From positions 1,302,001-1,366,000 of the forward strand of contig NZ_LT670844.1 of the NCBI RefSeq assembly GCF_900141755.1: a stretch of 64,000 nt of DNA, read 5' to 3'. This document shows positions 50,490 through 59,397 of this stretch, piece after piece (within the stretch, counting starts at the first letter, position 1; the number at the start of each line of letters is the position of its first letter). Under the pieces are notes generated by a model, which was not told where the DNA came from, made no database searches, and was given only the letters and a program-made list of their open reading frames with translations. Source of the stretch: Bradyrhizobium lablabi. Its GTDB lineage: Bacteria > Pseudomonadota > Alphaproteobacteria > Rhizobiales > Xanthobacteraceae. A program made the position numbers and the translations under genes.

Positions 50490-50636
50490 CCTCTCCCCGT
50501 TCTTTTACGGGGAGAGGTCGGACTGCGAAGCAGTCCGGGTGAGAGGCGAGGCACACTGTCAAACGCTACCACCGGATCCGGGGAGAGAGGCCCCTCACCC
50601 CAACCCTCTCCCCGCGAAGAGCGGGGCGAGGGAGAA
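50490..50636. repeat. Palindromic repeat block between uxaA-type and aldolase genes
   Basis: CCTCTCCCCG...CGGGGAGAGG (about 50493-50518), CGGACTGCGAAGCAGTCCG (50519-50537) and CTCTCCCCGCGAAGAGCGGGGCGAG-type (near 50606-50633) are three nested inverted repeats. This composite is a well-known intergenic family in Bradyrhizobium-like genomes. It probably acts on mRNA ends or is a passive mobile repeat. No gene is in the ~175-nt gap. Confidence 0.7.
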
Positions 50637-50641
50637 GTAAG

Positions 50642-51418
50642 TTACGCCTTGCCGCCGGAGTCTTTCCGCGTCTGCGCGACCTGCATCTTGGCGTAGGTCA
50701 TCATCAATCCGCTTTCGTTCGACAGCGTCACGAGCTTGAAGCCCATGTTGATCGCGCGCACCGCGCCGTCGGCGCCGCCGCAATGAATGCCGGGATTGAG
50801 GCCGCGCTTGCCGCATTCCCTCACGATCTTCTCGTAGATCTTGAGGATTTCCGGCTCGTCGCGATCGAGTTTTGGTACCAGCCCATAGGAGAAGCCGAGA
50901 TCGGAGGGGCCGATATAGACGCCGTTGATGCCTTCGACATCGAGGATCGATTCCATGTTCTCGATCGCGGTCTTGGTCTCCATCATCGGCAGCAGCACGA
51001 TCTCTTCATTGGCGGTCTTCTGATAGGTGCCGGCCGAACCATACATGCCGGAACGGATCGGGCCGTTCGAGCGCGTGCCGCGCGGCGGATATTTGCAATA
51101 GGAGACGAGGTTTTCCGCTTCCTGCGGAGTGTTGATCATCGGGCAGATCACGCCATAGGCGCCGGCGTCCAAAACCTTGCCGATGATGCCGGGCTCGTTC
51201 CAGGGCACGCGGACCATCGGCGTCACCGGATGGCCGTGCATCGCCTGAAAACATTGCACCATCGACTGATAATCCTGCACGCCGTGCTGCATGTCGACGG
51301 TGACGCTGTCGAACCCGCATTGCGCGATCACCTCGGCGGAAAAACCGGATGGGATCGCCAGCCAGGCGTTCACCACCGCCTTGCCCGACGCCCAGACTTC
51401 CTTGACCTTGTTTGCCAC
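50642..51418 (-). CDS. hpaI: HpcH/HpaI-family class II aldolase
   Basis: A 258-residue divalent-metal aldolase. Key elements: FDSVTVDMQHGVQDYQSMVQ, VRVPWNEPGIIGKVLDAGAY, GVICPMINTPQEAENLVSYC, KYPPRGTRSNGP, ETKTAIENMESIL and IGPSDLGFSYGL. In the homoprotocatechuate route it splits 4-hydroxy-2-oxoheptanedioate to pyruvate and succinic semialdehyde, but the family also acts on sugar-acid derivatives, and the uxaA-type neighbour fits that too. The GTG start has AAGGAA before it. Confidence 0.8.
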   Translation of the reverse strand: MANKVKEVWASGKAVVNAWLAIPSGFSAEVIAQCGFDSVTVDMQHGVQDYQSMVQCFQAMHGHPVTPMVRVPWNEPGIIGKVLDAGAYGVICPMINTPQEAENLVSYCKYPPRGTRSNGPIRSGMYGSAGTYQKTANEEIVLLPMMETKTAIENMESILDVEGINGVYIGPSDLGFSYGLVPKLDRDEPEILKIYEKIVRECGKRGLNPGIHCGGADGAVRAINMGFKLVTLSNESGLMMTYAKMQVAQTRKDSGGKA

Positions 51419-51471
51419 TTTTTATTCCTTCCCTGTTTTGTCCAAACGCACCGTCATTGCGACGGCGCAAA

Positions 51472-52557
51472 TCACTGCACGGCCCTCTGGATGCTTACCT
51501 CGCTCACGCCGACCTCGCGGGCGGTGTTCACTATCGCCGCCCAGGTATCGTCAGGCAAGGGCACACCGTTTTTGGTGCGCTCAGCGCGCATTCTCCGCTC
51601 GGGATCGCCGGGGATCAGCACGCGATCGACGCCGGCGACCGGCTTGGTCGCCCGGATGAAGTCAGTATAACGCGAGATTTCGCCGTCGAAGAAATTGGAG
51701 GTGTCGACAACCTTCGGGTCGATGTAGATCGCGAGCATGCCGTTGGCAAAACGCCGGTCCGGCGCGGTGGCGCCGGTGCCGGTCAAGGCGCCGCCGAGCA
51801 ACTCGCAGATGAAGGCGAGGCCCGAGCCCTTGTGCTCGCCGAAGGCGCGGATCGCGCCAGTTCCCTTGGTGTGGTCGCGCGGTCCTTCCGCGCTGTGGGG
51901 CCCGTACAGCACCGCCGGGTCTTCGCTCAGCGTACCGTCGGCATCGATCAGCGCCCCCTTCGGCAATTTCTTGCCGCCGCGGCTTGCGACCAAGACCTTG
52001 CCTTCGGCGACGATCGATGTGGCAAAATCGAGCACGATCGGGTCCTGCCCCTGGCGCGGAATGCCGACGCAATAGGGCGCGGTCGACAGCCGCTTCTCGA
52101 CACCGCCGTATGGCGCGACCAGCAGCGAGCCCGCGGCATTGACAAAATGCACCGATACCAGTCCTTCGGCGGCCGCCATCTCGGCCCAGTCGCCAACCCG
52201 GCCGATATGCCCGGCGTTGCGCAGCGCGATCGCGGCGAGGCCCGCCTTCTTGCACTTCTCGATGCCGATCCGCACCGCCTGCGGCGTCACGGTCTGGCCG
52301 TAGCCGAACTTGCCGTCGACCACCGCGAGCGAGGGAGTATCCACGACGACCTCGGCAATCTGGTCGGGAACGACCGAACCCATCTTCTTCCATCGGATAT
52401 AGACGGGAACCCGGATCACGCCGTGGCTGTCATGTCCGGTGAGGTTTGCCGTTGTCAGATAGGTTGCGATGCGTTTTGCCTCTTCGGGCGAAGAGTCGGC
52501 GTGTGCAAAAACGTCCGCCACGAAGTCGATAAGATTTTGAAGTTTTATGGTGACCAT
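51472..52557 (-). CDS. Ldh2-family malate/L-lactate dehydrogenase
   Basis: A 361-residue NAD(P)-dependent oxidoreductase of the Ldh2/MDH2/YbiC family. Family stretches: ANLTGHDSHGVIRVPVYIRW with the catalytic His, AIALRNAGHIGRVGDWAEMA, FVNAAGSLLVAPYGGVEKRL, PIVLDFATSIVAEGKVLVAS and GALTGTGATAP. The substrate is an alpha-hydroxy or alpha-keto acid (malate, lactate, sulfolactate, or sugar acid). Between the aldolase and the Liv transporter, suggesting use of an imported acid. No ambiguity in the fold; substrate uncertain. Confidence 0.88.
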   Translation of the reverse strand: MVTIKLQNLIDFVADVFAHADSSPEEAKRIATYLTTANLTGHDSHGVIRVPVYIRWKKMGSVVPDQIAEVVVDTPSLAVVDGKFGYGQTVTPQAVRIGIEKCKKAGLAAIALRNAGHIGRVGDWAEMAAAEGLVSVHFVNAAGSLLVAPYGGVEKRLSTAPYCVGIPRQGQDPIVLDFATSIVAEGKVLVASRGGKKLPKGALIDADGTLSEDPAVLYGPHSAEGPRDHTKGTGAIRAFGEHKGSGLAFICELLGGALTGTGATAPDRRFANGMLAIYIDPKVVDTSNFFDGEISRYTDFIRATKPVAGVDRVLIPGDPERRMRAERTKNGVPLPDDTWAAIVNTAREVGVSEVSIQRAVQ

Positions 52558-52572
52558 CGTCCGTCTTTACCT

Positions 52573-53304
52573 CTAGGCACTTACCTTGGCATGACCGCCG
52601 AGATAGGCGGCGGCGATGGCTTCATTGCCCCACAACTCGTCCGGCTTGCCGCCCAGCACGATGCGCCCGGTTTCCAGCACGTAGCCGTGGTCGGCCACCG
52701 AAAGTCCCATGCGCGCGTTTTGCTCGACAAGCAAGACCGTGGTGTTGCGCCTGATTTCCGAGATGATCCGGAACACCGCCTGCACGATCACAGGCGCAAG
52801 GCCCAACGAAGGCTCGTCGAGCAGCAGCAGGCGAGGTTTGGCCATCAGCCCGCGGGCGACGGCGACCATCTGCAATTGACCACCCGACAAGGTCCAGCCG
52901 AGCGCGTTGGAGAATGCGCGGATGTCCGGAAACAGGTCGAACATGGCGTCGGCCTCGCGAGATAGTTCAGCTTTCCCGGCCCGTCGGTTCGACCCGCCGA
53001 GCATGATGTTTTCCTTCACCGAGAGCCCGGGAAACACCCGCCGCCCCTCCGGCACGTGCGAAATGCCGAGCCGGACAATCGCCTCCGGCCCAAGGCCCGC
53101 GATCGATCTGCCGTCGAACAGGATTTCGCCGGCGGCCGGTTTTGCGAGCCCCGAGATCGCCCGCAGCGTGGTCGATTTGCCGGCGCCGTTGGCACCTAAC
53201 AGCGTGACTACCTGGCCCTCATCGACGCTGAGCGAGACGCCGCGCAGCGCTTCGATCTCGCCATAGAGCACGATCAGATCGTTGATTTCGAGCAGCGGCA
53301 TCAT
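52573..53304 (-). CDS. livF: Branched-chain-type ABC transporter ATPase (LivF)
   Basis: A 243-residue ATPase. Walker A GANGAGKSTT, the signature LSGGQLQMVAVARGL, Walker B LLLLDEPSLGLAP and a D-loop/His region VLLVEQNARMGLS. It powers uptake together with the LivG part of the fused LivM-LivG. It is the last gene of the Liv operon and overlaps the previous stop by four bases. Liv-type systems near aromatic genes often import aromatic acids rather than amino acids. Confidence 0.93.
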   Translation of the reverse strand: MMPLLEINDLIVLYGEIEALRGVSLSVDEGQVVTLLGANGAGKSTTLRAISGLAKPAAGEILFDGRSIAGLGPEAIVRLGISHVPEGRRVFPGLSVKENIMLGGSNRRAGKAELSREADAMFDLFPDIRAFSNALGWTLSGGQLQMVAVARGLMAKPRLLLLDEPSLGLAPVIVQAVFRIISEIRRNTTVLLVEQNARMGLSVADHGYVLETGRIVLGGKPDELWGNEAIAAAYLGGHAKVSA

Positions 53305-55082
53305 TCGGTTCCGAGATAGGCGGAGACGACATCGGGATGGCGCAGCACCGCCATGGATTCGCCGTCGGCGATGCGGCGTCCGAAATTGAGCACGGTGATG
53401 TGCTGGGCCGCTTCGGAGACCAACGTCATGTCGTGATCGATGATCAGGATGGTCAGGCCCTGGCCTGCGATGCGCTTGAGCAACTCATGCAGTTCGAGCT
53501 TTTCGCTCGAATTCAGCCCGGCCGCGGGTTCGTCGAGCAATAGCAAGGTCGGATTGGCGGCGAGCGCGCGCGCGATCTCGATCAGGCGCTGATGGCCATA
53601 GGAAAAGCTCGAGATCAGTTCGTTGGCGCGGGCCCCCAAGCCCACAAAGGTCAGCGCTTCCATCGCACGCTCGGTCAGAGCGTCGTCGCCGCCCGCGCCG
53701 ATCAGCGGATTGCCGGGCCGCTCGGCGCCGATCTCGACGTTCTCCAGCGCCGTCATCGAGCGGAACAGGCGGATATTCTGGAACGTGCGCCCGAGGCCTG
53801 CCGCGGTGCGCTGATGCGGCGGCATGTTGGTGATGTCGGTGCCATCGAGCAGGATCTTGCCCGATGTCGCCTTGTAGAGGCCGGAGAGCACGTTCAGCGT
53901 CGTGGTCTTGCCGGAGCCGTTCGGCCCGATCAGCGCGTGCACGCCGCCGCGCCTGACCGCGATATCGACGCCATCGACGGCCTTCAGTCCGCCGAAGTAT
54001 TTTGAAAGGCCTTTGACGTCGAGGACGATGTCGCCGCCGACGGTCGCGGGCTTTAGCTGCAGGGTTGCAGCCGCAGCCTTCGTCTTGGTCGCGCTGCGCC
54101 AGCGCTCGGTGGCAAAATTGAAAAATCCCCAGATGCCGTCAGGCATGTAACGGATGATCAGGATAACCGACAATCCGTAGATCGCAAGATAAAGCCCGGG
54201 AACGCTTTTGAGAAACCGCAGCCATTCCGGGATCAGGATCAGCAAGCCCGTGCCGATCGCCGATCCGATCGGCGAGGCGACGCCGCCGAGCAAGGACATC
54301 GTCAGGAACACCACCGACTCGGCGAACGAGAACTGGTCAGGGCTGACATAGGCGAACCCGCCGGCGAACAATCCGCCGGCCAATCCGCCGAGCACGGCGC
54401 TGAGCGCAAAGGCGGATACCTTGGTGCGGAACACGTCGATGCCGACGACGCCTGCGGCAAGCTCGTTGTCGCGCACCGCGCGCATGGCGCGTCCGAGCCG
54501 CGTGTCCGACAGGTGCCAGACGATATAGCCGACCAGCGCCAGCATGGCGACGCAGAACGCCAGATACGATTGCGCCGATTGAAACAGCGCGGGACGGCCG
54601 ATATTCGATACGCCGTCCGGGCCATGGGTGAGCCAGATGGTGTTGATCATGACCAGCGTCACGATCTGCTGGAACGAGATTGTCACCATGGCGAGATAAT
54701 GCCCGCCTAGCCGCAGCGTCGACATGCCCAGTAGCGCGCCGGCCAGCAGCGCGACGATGCAGCCGCCGACCAGACACAGCCAATAGCTGAGATGGTAGTC
54801 GGCAGTGCCTAGGCCTACCGCATAGGCGCCAAGGCCGAAAAACGCCGCCTGCGCCAGGTTGATCTGCCCGCACAGGCCGAGCACGACGGAGAGACCGAAC
54901 ACCGCGATCGCAAACGTCGTCGCTTCCATCAGGATGTTGAGGATGTAGCCGTCGAACCGCATGGTCGCGGCGAGCGCGACCGCGATCGCGGCGCCGACAA
55001 AATACGGCAGATGGCGCAGCAGCAGCGGTTTTCCGCGCGGCACGGCGGCTGCGATCGGCATGTTGTCGCTGGGGGCGCTCAT
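53301..55082 (-). CDS. LivM-LivG fused permease and ATPase
   Basis: A 593-residue fusion. Residues ~1-325 are LivM with about ten membrane helices (GLCGQINLAQAAFFGLGAYA is the usual LivM loop). Residues ~350-593 are LivG: Walker A GPNGSGKTT (386-393), signature SFSYGHQRLIEIARAL (variant of LSGGQ), Walker B LLLLDEPAAGLN (513-524). The ATG overlaps the LivH stop (ATGA), which fixes the start and excludes a longer reading. In the standard operon livM and livG are separate, so this is a gene fusion; I recall it as frequent in Bradyrhizobium. Confidence 0.93.
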   Translation of the reverse strand: MSAPSDNMPIAAAVPRGKPLLLRHLPYFVGAAIAVALAATMRFDGYILNILMEATTFAIAVFGLSVVLGLCGQINLAQAAFFGLGAYAVGLGTADYHLSYWLCLVGGCIVALLAGALLGMSTLRLGGHYLAMVTISFQQIVTLVMINTIWLTHGPDGVSNIGRPALFQSAQSYLAFCVAMLALVGYIVWHLSDTRLGRAMRAVRDNELAAGVVGIDVFRTKVSAFALSAVLGGLAGGLFAGGFAYVSPDQFSFAESVVFLTMSLLGGVASPIGSAIGTGLLILIPEWLRFLKSVPGLYLAIYGLSVILIIRYMPDGIWGFFNFATERWRSATKTKAAAATLQLKPATVGGDIVLDVKGLSKYFGGLKAVDGVDIAVRRGGVHALIGPNGSGKTTTLNVLSGLYKATSGKILLDGTDITNMPPHQRTAAGLGRTFQNIRLFRSMTALENVEIGAERPGNPLIGAGGDDALTERAMEALTFVGLGARANELISSFSYGHQRLIEIARALAANPTLLLLDEPAAGLNSSEKLELHELLKRIAGQGLTILIIDHDMTLVSEAAQHITVLNFGRRIADGESMAVLRHPDVVSAYLGTE

Positions 55083-55954
55083 GCTTTCTCCGCGACGCGT
55101 TCGCCGAAAATGCCCTGCGGCCGGAACACCAGAAACAGCACCAGCACCAGGAAGGCAAAACCGTCCTTGTAGGGCACTGAAATATAGGCCGCGCCAAAGG
55201 TTTCGATGATGCCGAGCGCCAGTCCACCGATGATCGCGCCGGCGACGTCGCCGAAGCCGCCGATGATGGTGGCGGCAAACGCCTTCAGCGCGATGGTCGA
55301 TCCCATCTGGATCGAGACGAACAGCACCGGCGCCACCAGGATGCCGGCGAGGCCGCCGAGCACGGCCGAATAGATGAAGGTGATCATGATCATGGTGGAG
55401 ACGGAAATCCCGAGCAGCGAGGCCATCTCCTTGTCCTGCGAGGTCGCCTGCAATTTCTTGCCCAACATCGTGTGCTCGAAGAACCAGTAATTGAAGATCA
55501 CCAGCACGACCGTGACCGCGATGATCAGTAAGTATTGGCTGTCGAGATAGACCGGCCCGAGCTGGATGCCCGGGGTCTCGAACCACCCTTCCAGCACCTG
55601 CGGCTGCGGGCCATAGATCGCGAGCACGGAATTGGCCATCAAAATCGACGCGCCGATGGTCGCGATGATGACCGGCAAGAACGTGCGATGGCGCAGCGGA
55701 TAGTAAACCCCGAGATTGAAGATCGCGCCGAGCAGCGCCATGCCGGCCAGCGCCAATAGGAACGACAGCCAGTACGGCCAGCCGAGATCGACGGCGAACA
55801 CCACCATCAGATACGCCGCGACCATCGAGAATTCGCCTTGGGCAAAATTCACCACATTGGTGGCGCGGAAGATCAGCACGAAACCGAGCGCGACCAGCGC
55901 ATAGACCGCGCCGATGCCGATACCCGTGAACAACAATTGCAGCGCTAGATCCAT
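55079..55954 (-). CDS. livH: Liv-type permease LivH
   Basis: A 291-residue inner-membrane permease with 8-9 helices. It shows DLALQLLFTGIGIGAVYALV, ALGFVLIFRATNVVNFAQGE (the LivH signature GxxxLFRATxxxNFAQGE), SILMANSVLAIYG, and AFAATIIGGFGDVAGAIIGG. It pairs with the LivM half of the fusion to form the channel. Complete and of normal length. Confidence 0.94.
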   Translation of the reverse strand: MDLALQLLFTGIGIGAVYALVALGFVLIFRATNVVNFAQGEFSMVAAYLMVVFAVDLGWPYWLSFLLALAGMALLGAIFNLGVYYPLRHRTFLPVIIATIGASILMANSVLAIYGPQPQVLEGWFETPGIQLGPVYLDSQYLLIIAVTVVLVIFNYWFFEHTMLGKKLQATSQDKEMASLLGISVSTMIMITFIYSAVLGGLAGILVAPVLFVSIQMGSTIALKAFAATIIGGFGDVAGAIIGGLALGIIETFGAAYISVPYKDGFAFLVLVLFLVFRPQGIFGERVAEKA

Positions 55955-56090
55955 GGAAACGCCCGGTCAGGAGAAAGTTTTGGACCTCGTTTGGCGAGGG
56001 CTTGGGCTGCCGTGGTGCGACGGCAACGCGAAGCGCCGCTGATCGAAAGCACGCAGGCCCCCTTCGCTTGAAGGGAGCCTGCGAAAGCGA

Positions 56091-57236
56091 TCAATCGTTG
56101 AAGTCGATGTGCTTGTCGTAGACGATCGTGCCCTTTTCGTTTCGCACGACATTGTAGCCGTGAAGACCATCGCCGTTCGCATCGAAATTATACTCGCCTT
56201 CGGCACCGGGGGTCTTCTTGATGGCAAGCAGCGCCTCGCGGATCTTTGTGGGCTCGGTCGAGCCGGCCTTGTTGATCGCCGCCGACAGGATGGTGATGGC
56301 GTCATACGGCCAGGCGCTCTGGTTGTCCGGCGCGGTTTTATAAGCTTCGCGATAGGCCTTGCCGAACGCCTTCGATGCGTCGCTGGAATCTTCCGCATAG
56401 TCCGCAACGCCATAGGTGCCGAACAGCGCCGGACCCGCGAGCTTGGTCGATGAAACCGCGACCACCGAGGGCGATCCCACCCAGGGAATGGTGACGCCGA
56501 GCTGGCGCAATTGGCGGGCGAAAATGCCGAGGTCGTTCTCGAAGGTGAAGTAAGTACCGAGAATGTCGGCGCCGGATTGTTTCACCGCGAGCACGACCGG
56601 CGTAAAATCCTGGCTCTGGTTGGCATAGCCCTGATCGAGCACGGCCGGGTTGCCGAGCTTTTCCAGCGCCGAGGCGAGTGCCTTGCCGCCCGCGGTGCCG
56701 AAGGCGTCGGTCGAATGCACGATCGCCCATTTCTTTTTGCCCAGCGTGTTGACGCCGTAATCGGCGATGACGCGGCCGGAATAGCTGTCATTGGGGCGGA
56801 ACCGAAACAGCCATTGATTGCCCATATGCGTCAGCGTCGGATCGGTGCCGCCGATCATCACCGGCTTGCCGAGTTTCAAGACGTCCGGCGCCATCGCATG
56901 GACCTGGGTCGAACGGATCGAGCCGAGGAAGCCGACGATGTCGTCCTGCGCCGCCAGCTTCGAGAACGCCAGCACGATGCCGGGATTGGTGGTCTGATCG
57001 TCCTCGATCACGAGCTCGACTTGCTTGCCGAGCACGCCACCCGCCTTGTTGACCGCCGCGAGCGCCAGCTTGGCGCCGTTCTGCGCCCACAATCCCTGCT
57101 CGGCGGCGGGGCCGGTCACCGGCACGCACATCCCGATCTTGATGGTCGCGGCTTGCGCGCGGGCGCTGCCGATCACGTAAGGTGCGGTGATACCAACGGC
57201 CAAGCCTGCTGTGAACTCGCGTCTCGAAAACTTCAT
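56091..57236 (-). CDS. livK: Liv-type periplasmic binding protein
   Basis: A 381-residue solute-binding protein. The start MKFSRREFTAGLAVGITAPY contains an SRREF motif with a hydrophobic run, a Tat-type signal, cut near SARAQA. The mature part has ATIKIGMCVPVTGPAAEQGL and the type I periplasmic-binding fold of Liv systems with YRVFRPNDSYSGRVIADYG-like and WPYDAITILSAAINKAGS. The ligand is not deducible; the hpa cluster next door favours an aromatic acid. GGGAGGAATGG precedes the ATG. Confidence 0.92.
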   Translation of the reverse strand: MKFSRREFTAGLAVGITAPYVIGSARAQAATIKIGMCVPVTGPAAEQGLWAQNGAKLALAAVNKAGGVLGKQVELVIEDDQTTNPGIVLAFSKLAAQDDIVGFLGSIRSTQVHAMAPDVLKLGKPVMIGGTDPTLTHMGNQWLFRFRPNDSYSGRVIADYGVNTLGKKKWAIVHSTDAFGTAGGKALASALEKLGNPAVLDQGYANQSQDFTPVVLAVKQSGADILGTYFTFENDLGIFARQLRQLGVTIPWVGSPSVVAVSSTKLAGPALFGTYGVADYAEDSSDASKAFGKAYREAYKTAPDNQSAWPYDAITILSAAINKAGSTEPTKIREALLAIKKTPGAEGEYNFDANGDGLHGYNVVRNEKGTIVYDKHIDFND

Positions 57237-57492
57237 CCATTCCTCCCTGAGGCCGGGCTTGTCCTGCCGGCCTTTCTTGAGTGCGTATCTACGGGCTCTC
57301 TTGCCCGGAGTAAATTGATATCGAGAGGATTTCATCTCGTGGGTGAACTTGTCGCAAAGTACGGCTCCACAGAAGATTAACGCCTGTGCACCGCGCCTAT
57401 TCCATCGTTTCACTGTGGGCTTTTTCGATGCTCAAACAGTATGCAGCGGGGGAGCTATGCGCCCTTCTCCGCATCAGCATGCAAATTTGCGC

Positions 57493-58035
57493 TCACTCGG
57501 ATTCGGCGGTTTCGGCACTTGCCTCGCCAAAGACCTTCATCCCGGACAGGCTGCGCTCAAGCGCGTGCAGCATGTCCTGCAACTCGGCGAGTTTGCGCGC
57601 GCCGTAGCGGCGGGTGATATCGGCGTAGATCGCCTCCGACGACGGCGCGACCGCCTTGATCAGTTTTAGGCCCTTGGCGGAGATTGACAGCACGCCGCGG
57701 CGCAGATCGGCCTTTACCGCGCGCCGTTCGATCAAATGACGCGCCTCGAGGTCGCGCAGGATTCGGGACAGGCTTGGGCCCAACAGGAAGGCGACGCGCG
57801 CGAGTTCGGTGACTTCAATGGTGTCGACGGACGCAAGCGCCCGCAAAATCCGCCATTGCTGTTCGGTCAAGCCGTGGTCGCGCAGCGAGGCACGGAAATG
57901 CCGCATCACCGCCTCGCGAGCGCGCAGCAGCGACATCGGCAGCGAGCGGGAGAATTCGCGCATCGGCACGCGCCGGGTTTTTGTTCCCTTAGCCACCGGG
58001 GCGCCGGGACGCTTGGGCGACCTCTTCCGCGCCAT
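57493..58035 (-). CDS. hpaR: MarR-type regulator HpaR
   Basis: A 180-residue winged-helix regulator. RPGAPVAKGTKTRRVPMREF is a basic N-terminal extension; from PMREFSRSLPMSLLRAREAV to AALERSLSGM it follows HpaR/HpcR, with the recognition helix VTELARVAFLLGPSLSRILR and a wing DLRRGVLSISAKG. In Escherichia coli HpaR represses hpa genes and is relieved by homoprotocatechuate or its monohydroxy precursor. Here it diverges from hpaH with a 126-nt intergenic region holding a palindrome. Start ATG (MARKRS) taken over a TTG two codons earlier. Confidence 0.88.
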   Translation of the reverse strand: MARKRSPKRPGAPVAKGTKTRRVPMREFSRSLPMSLLRAREAVMRHFRASLRDHGLTEQQWRILRALASVDTIEVTELARVAFLLGPSLSRILRDLEARHLIERRAVKADLRRGVLSISAKGLKLIKAVAPSSEAIYADITRRYGARKLAELQDMLHALERSLSGMKVFGEASAETAESE

Positions 58036-58087
58036 AATCAATTGTCCGCATTGTCAGGGGTTTGCACTGCAGCAAGTCCAATTCGAT

Positions 58088-58116
58088 TTGATCCGATACA
58101 TTTAACATGTTAATTA
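58088..58116 (+). promoter_or_regulatory. Promoter of the hpa operon
   Basis: TTGATC (58088-58093) and TAATTA (58111-58116) are 17 bases apart, 45 nt before the hpaH start. The 12-bp palindrome TTAACATGTTAA (58102-58113) lies between and over the -10, a typical repressor position. Confidence 0.5.
58102..58113. promoter_or_regulatory. Likely HpaR operator
   Basis: TTAACATGTTAA is a perfect 12-bp palindrome in the 126-nt region between the divergent hpaR and hpaH genes. Size and symmetry match MarR-family operators. Binding by HpaR is inferred, not shown. Confidence 0.6.
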
Positions 58117-58161
58117 GATTTCCGCGAACTCCCTTTTTTGCCCGCAATCGGCTGACCCAGC

Positions 58162-58968
58162 ATGGCCCTGACCCAAGACGATATCCGTCTCGCCGCAAGG
58201 CGGCTGCATCAGGCGGAAAAGACGAAGCAGCAGATCCGGCAGCTGTCGCTCGAATTTCCCGCCATCACCATTGAAGATTCCTACGCGATCCAGAAGGCCT
58301 GGATCGGGATCAAGGTCGCCGAGGGCCGTGCCGTCAAAGGCCACAAGATCGGGCTGACCTCGAAGGCGATGCAGAGCGCTCTCGGGATCGACGAGCCGGA
58401 TTCCGGCATCCTGCTCGACGATATGTTCTTCGCCGATGGCGGCCTCGTGCCATCGGACCGCTTTATCGGCACGCGCGTGGAAGCGGAACTGGCGTTCATC
58501 ATGAAAGAGCGGCTTAAGGGACCGCACTGCACGATGTTCGACGTGCTCAACGCGACGGATTTCGTGGTGCCGGCGCTGGAAATCCTCGACACCCGTATCC
58601 AGCGGGTCGATCCCCAGACAAAATCGACGCGAAAAATCTTCGATACGATTGCCGACAACGCGGCGAACGCTGGTATCGTGCTCGGCGGCCGCCCGCTGCG
58701 TCCGCTCGATGCCGACCTGCGCTGGATCGGCGCCTTGTGCTATCGCAACGGGCAATTGGAAGAGACGGGTCTCGCCGCCGGCGTGCTCAACCATCCCGCG
58801 ACCAGCGTCGCCTGGCTCGCCAACAAGGTCGCAGCCCAGGGGCTTGCGCTGGAGAAGGGTCAGGTGGTGCTGGCCGGATCGTTCATCCGCCCGATCGAGA
58901 CCCGCAAAGGCGACACGATCCAGGCCGATTATGGCCCGTACGGGTCGGTCAGTTGTTATTTCGCCTGA
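58162..58968 (+). CDS. hpaH: 2-oxo-hept-4-ene-1,7-dioate hydratase HpaH
   Basis: A 268-residue enzyme of the FAH-related hydratase family. Mg2+ ligands Glu107 and Glu109 (VEAELAF) and Glu140 (VPALEILD), plus Lys62 in GHKIGLTS, correspond to the E. coli HpaH active site. It adds water to OHED to give 4-hydroxy-2-oxoheptanedioate in the last part of homoprotocatechuate meta-cleavage. First gene of the rightward hpa operon. Confidence 0.93.
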   Translation: MALTQDDIRLAARRLHQAEKTKQQIRQLSLEFPAITIEDSYAIQKAWIGIKVAEGRAVKGHKIGLTSKAMQSALGIDEPDSGILLDDMFFADGGLVPSDRFIGTRVEAELAFIMKERLKGPHCTMFDVLNATDFVVPALEILDTRIQRVDPQTKSTRKIFDTIADNAANAGIVLGGRPLRPLDADLRWIGALCYRNGQLEETGLAAGVLNHPATSVAWLANKVAAQGLALEKGQVVLAGSFIRPIETRKGDTIQADYGPYGSVSCYFA

Positions 58969-58998
58969 TGTCGACGCCGCACAAGGGAGTGATCTGAC

Positions 58999-59397
58999 AT
59001 GCCGCATTTCACCATCGAATATTCAGCCAATCTCGATGACCGCGTCGACATGGCAAAAGTCGTCGAGATCGTCCGCAAGGCCGCGGTGGAAACCGGAATC
59101 TTCCCGCTCGGCGGCATTCGTGTCCGCGCCATTCGTTGTGAACATTATGCGATCGCCGACGGCAGGGCGCAGCACGGCTTTCTCGACATGGTGCTGCGGC
59201 TCGGCGAAGGCCGCGATCTCGCCACCCGCAAGAAAGCCGGCGAGCATATTTTCGAGGCGCTGTCGGACCACCTCGATCCGGTGTTTGCGGCAAGCAAGTT
59301 TGCGCTGTCGTTCGACATGCAGATCAACGACAAGGAAACCAGCTGGAAGCGCAACAACATCCACGAAGCTTTGAAAGCGGAGGCGGCGCATGGATAA
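58999..59397 (+). CDS. hpaF: 5-carboxymethyl-2-hydroxymuconate isomerase HpaF
   Basis: A 132-residue isomerase. MPHFTIEYSANLDDRVDMAK starts with Met-Pro, so Pro1 would be the catalytic base after Met removal, as in the 4-oxalocrotonate tautomerase superfamily. Further family residues are IRVRAIRCEHYAIADGRAQH and LDMVLRLGEGRD. It isomerises CHM to its 2-oxo form (OPET). AAGGGAG stands before the ATG; its end overlaps hpaE by eight bases. Confidence 0.92.
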   Translation: MPHFTIEYSANLDDRVDMAKVVEIVRKAAVETGIFPLGGIRVRAIRCEHYAIADGRAQHGFLDMVLRLGEGRDLATRKKAGEHIFEALSDHLDPVFAASKFALSFDMQINDKETSWKRNNIHEALKAEAAHG

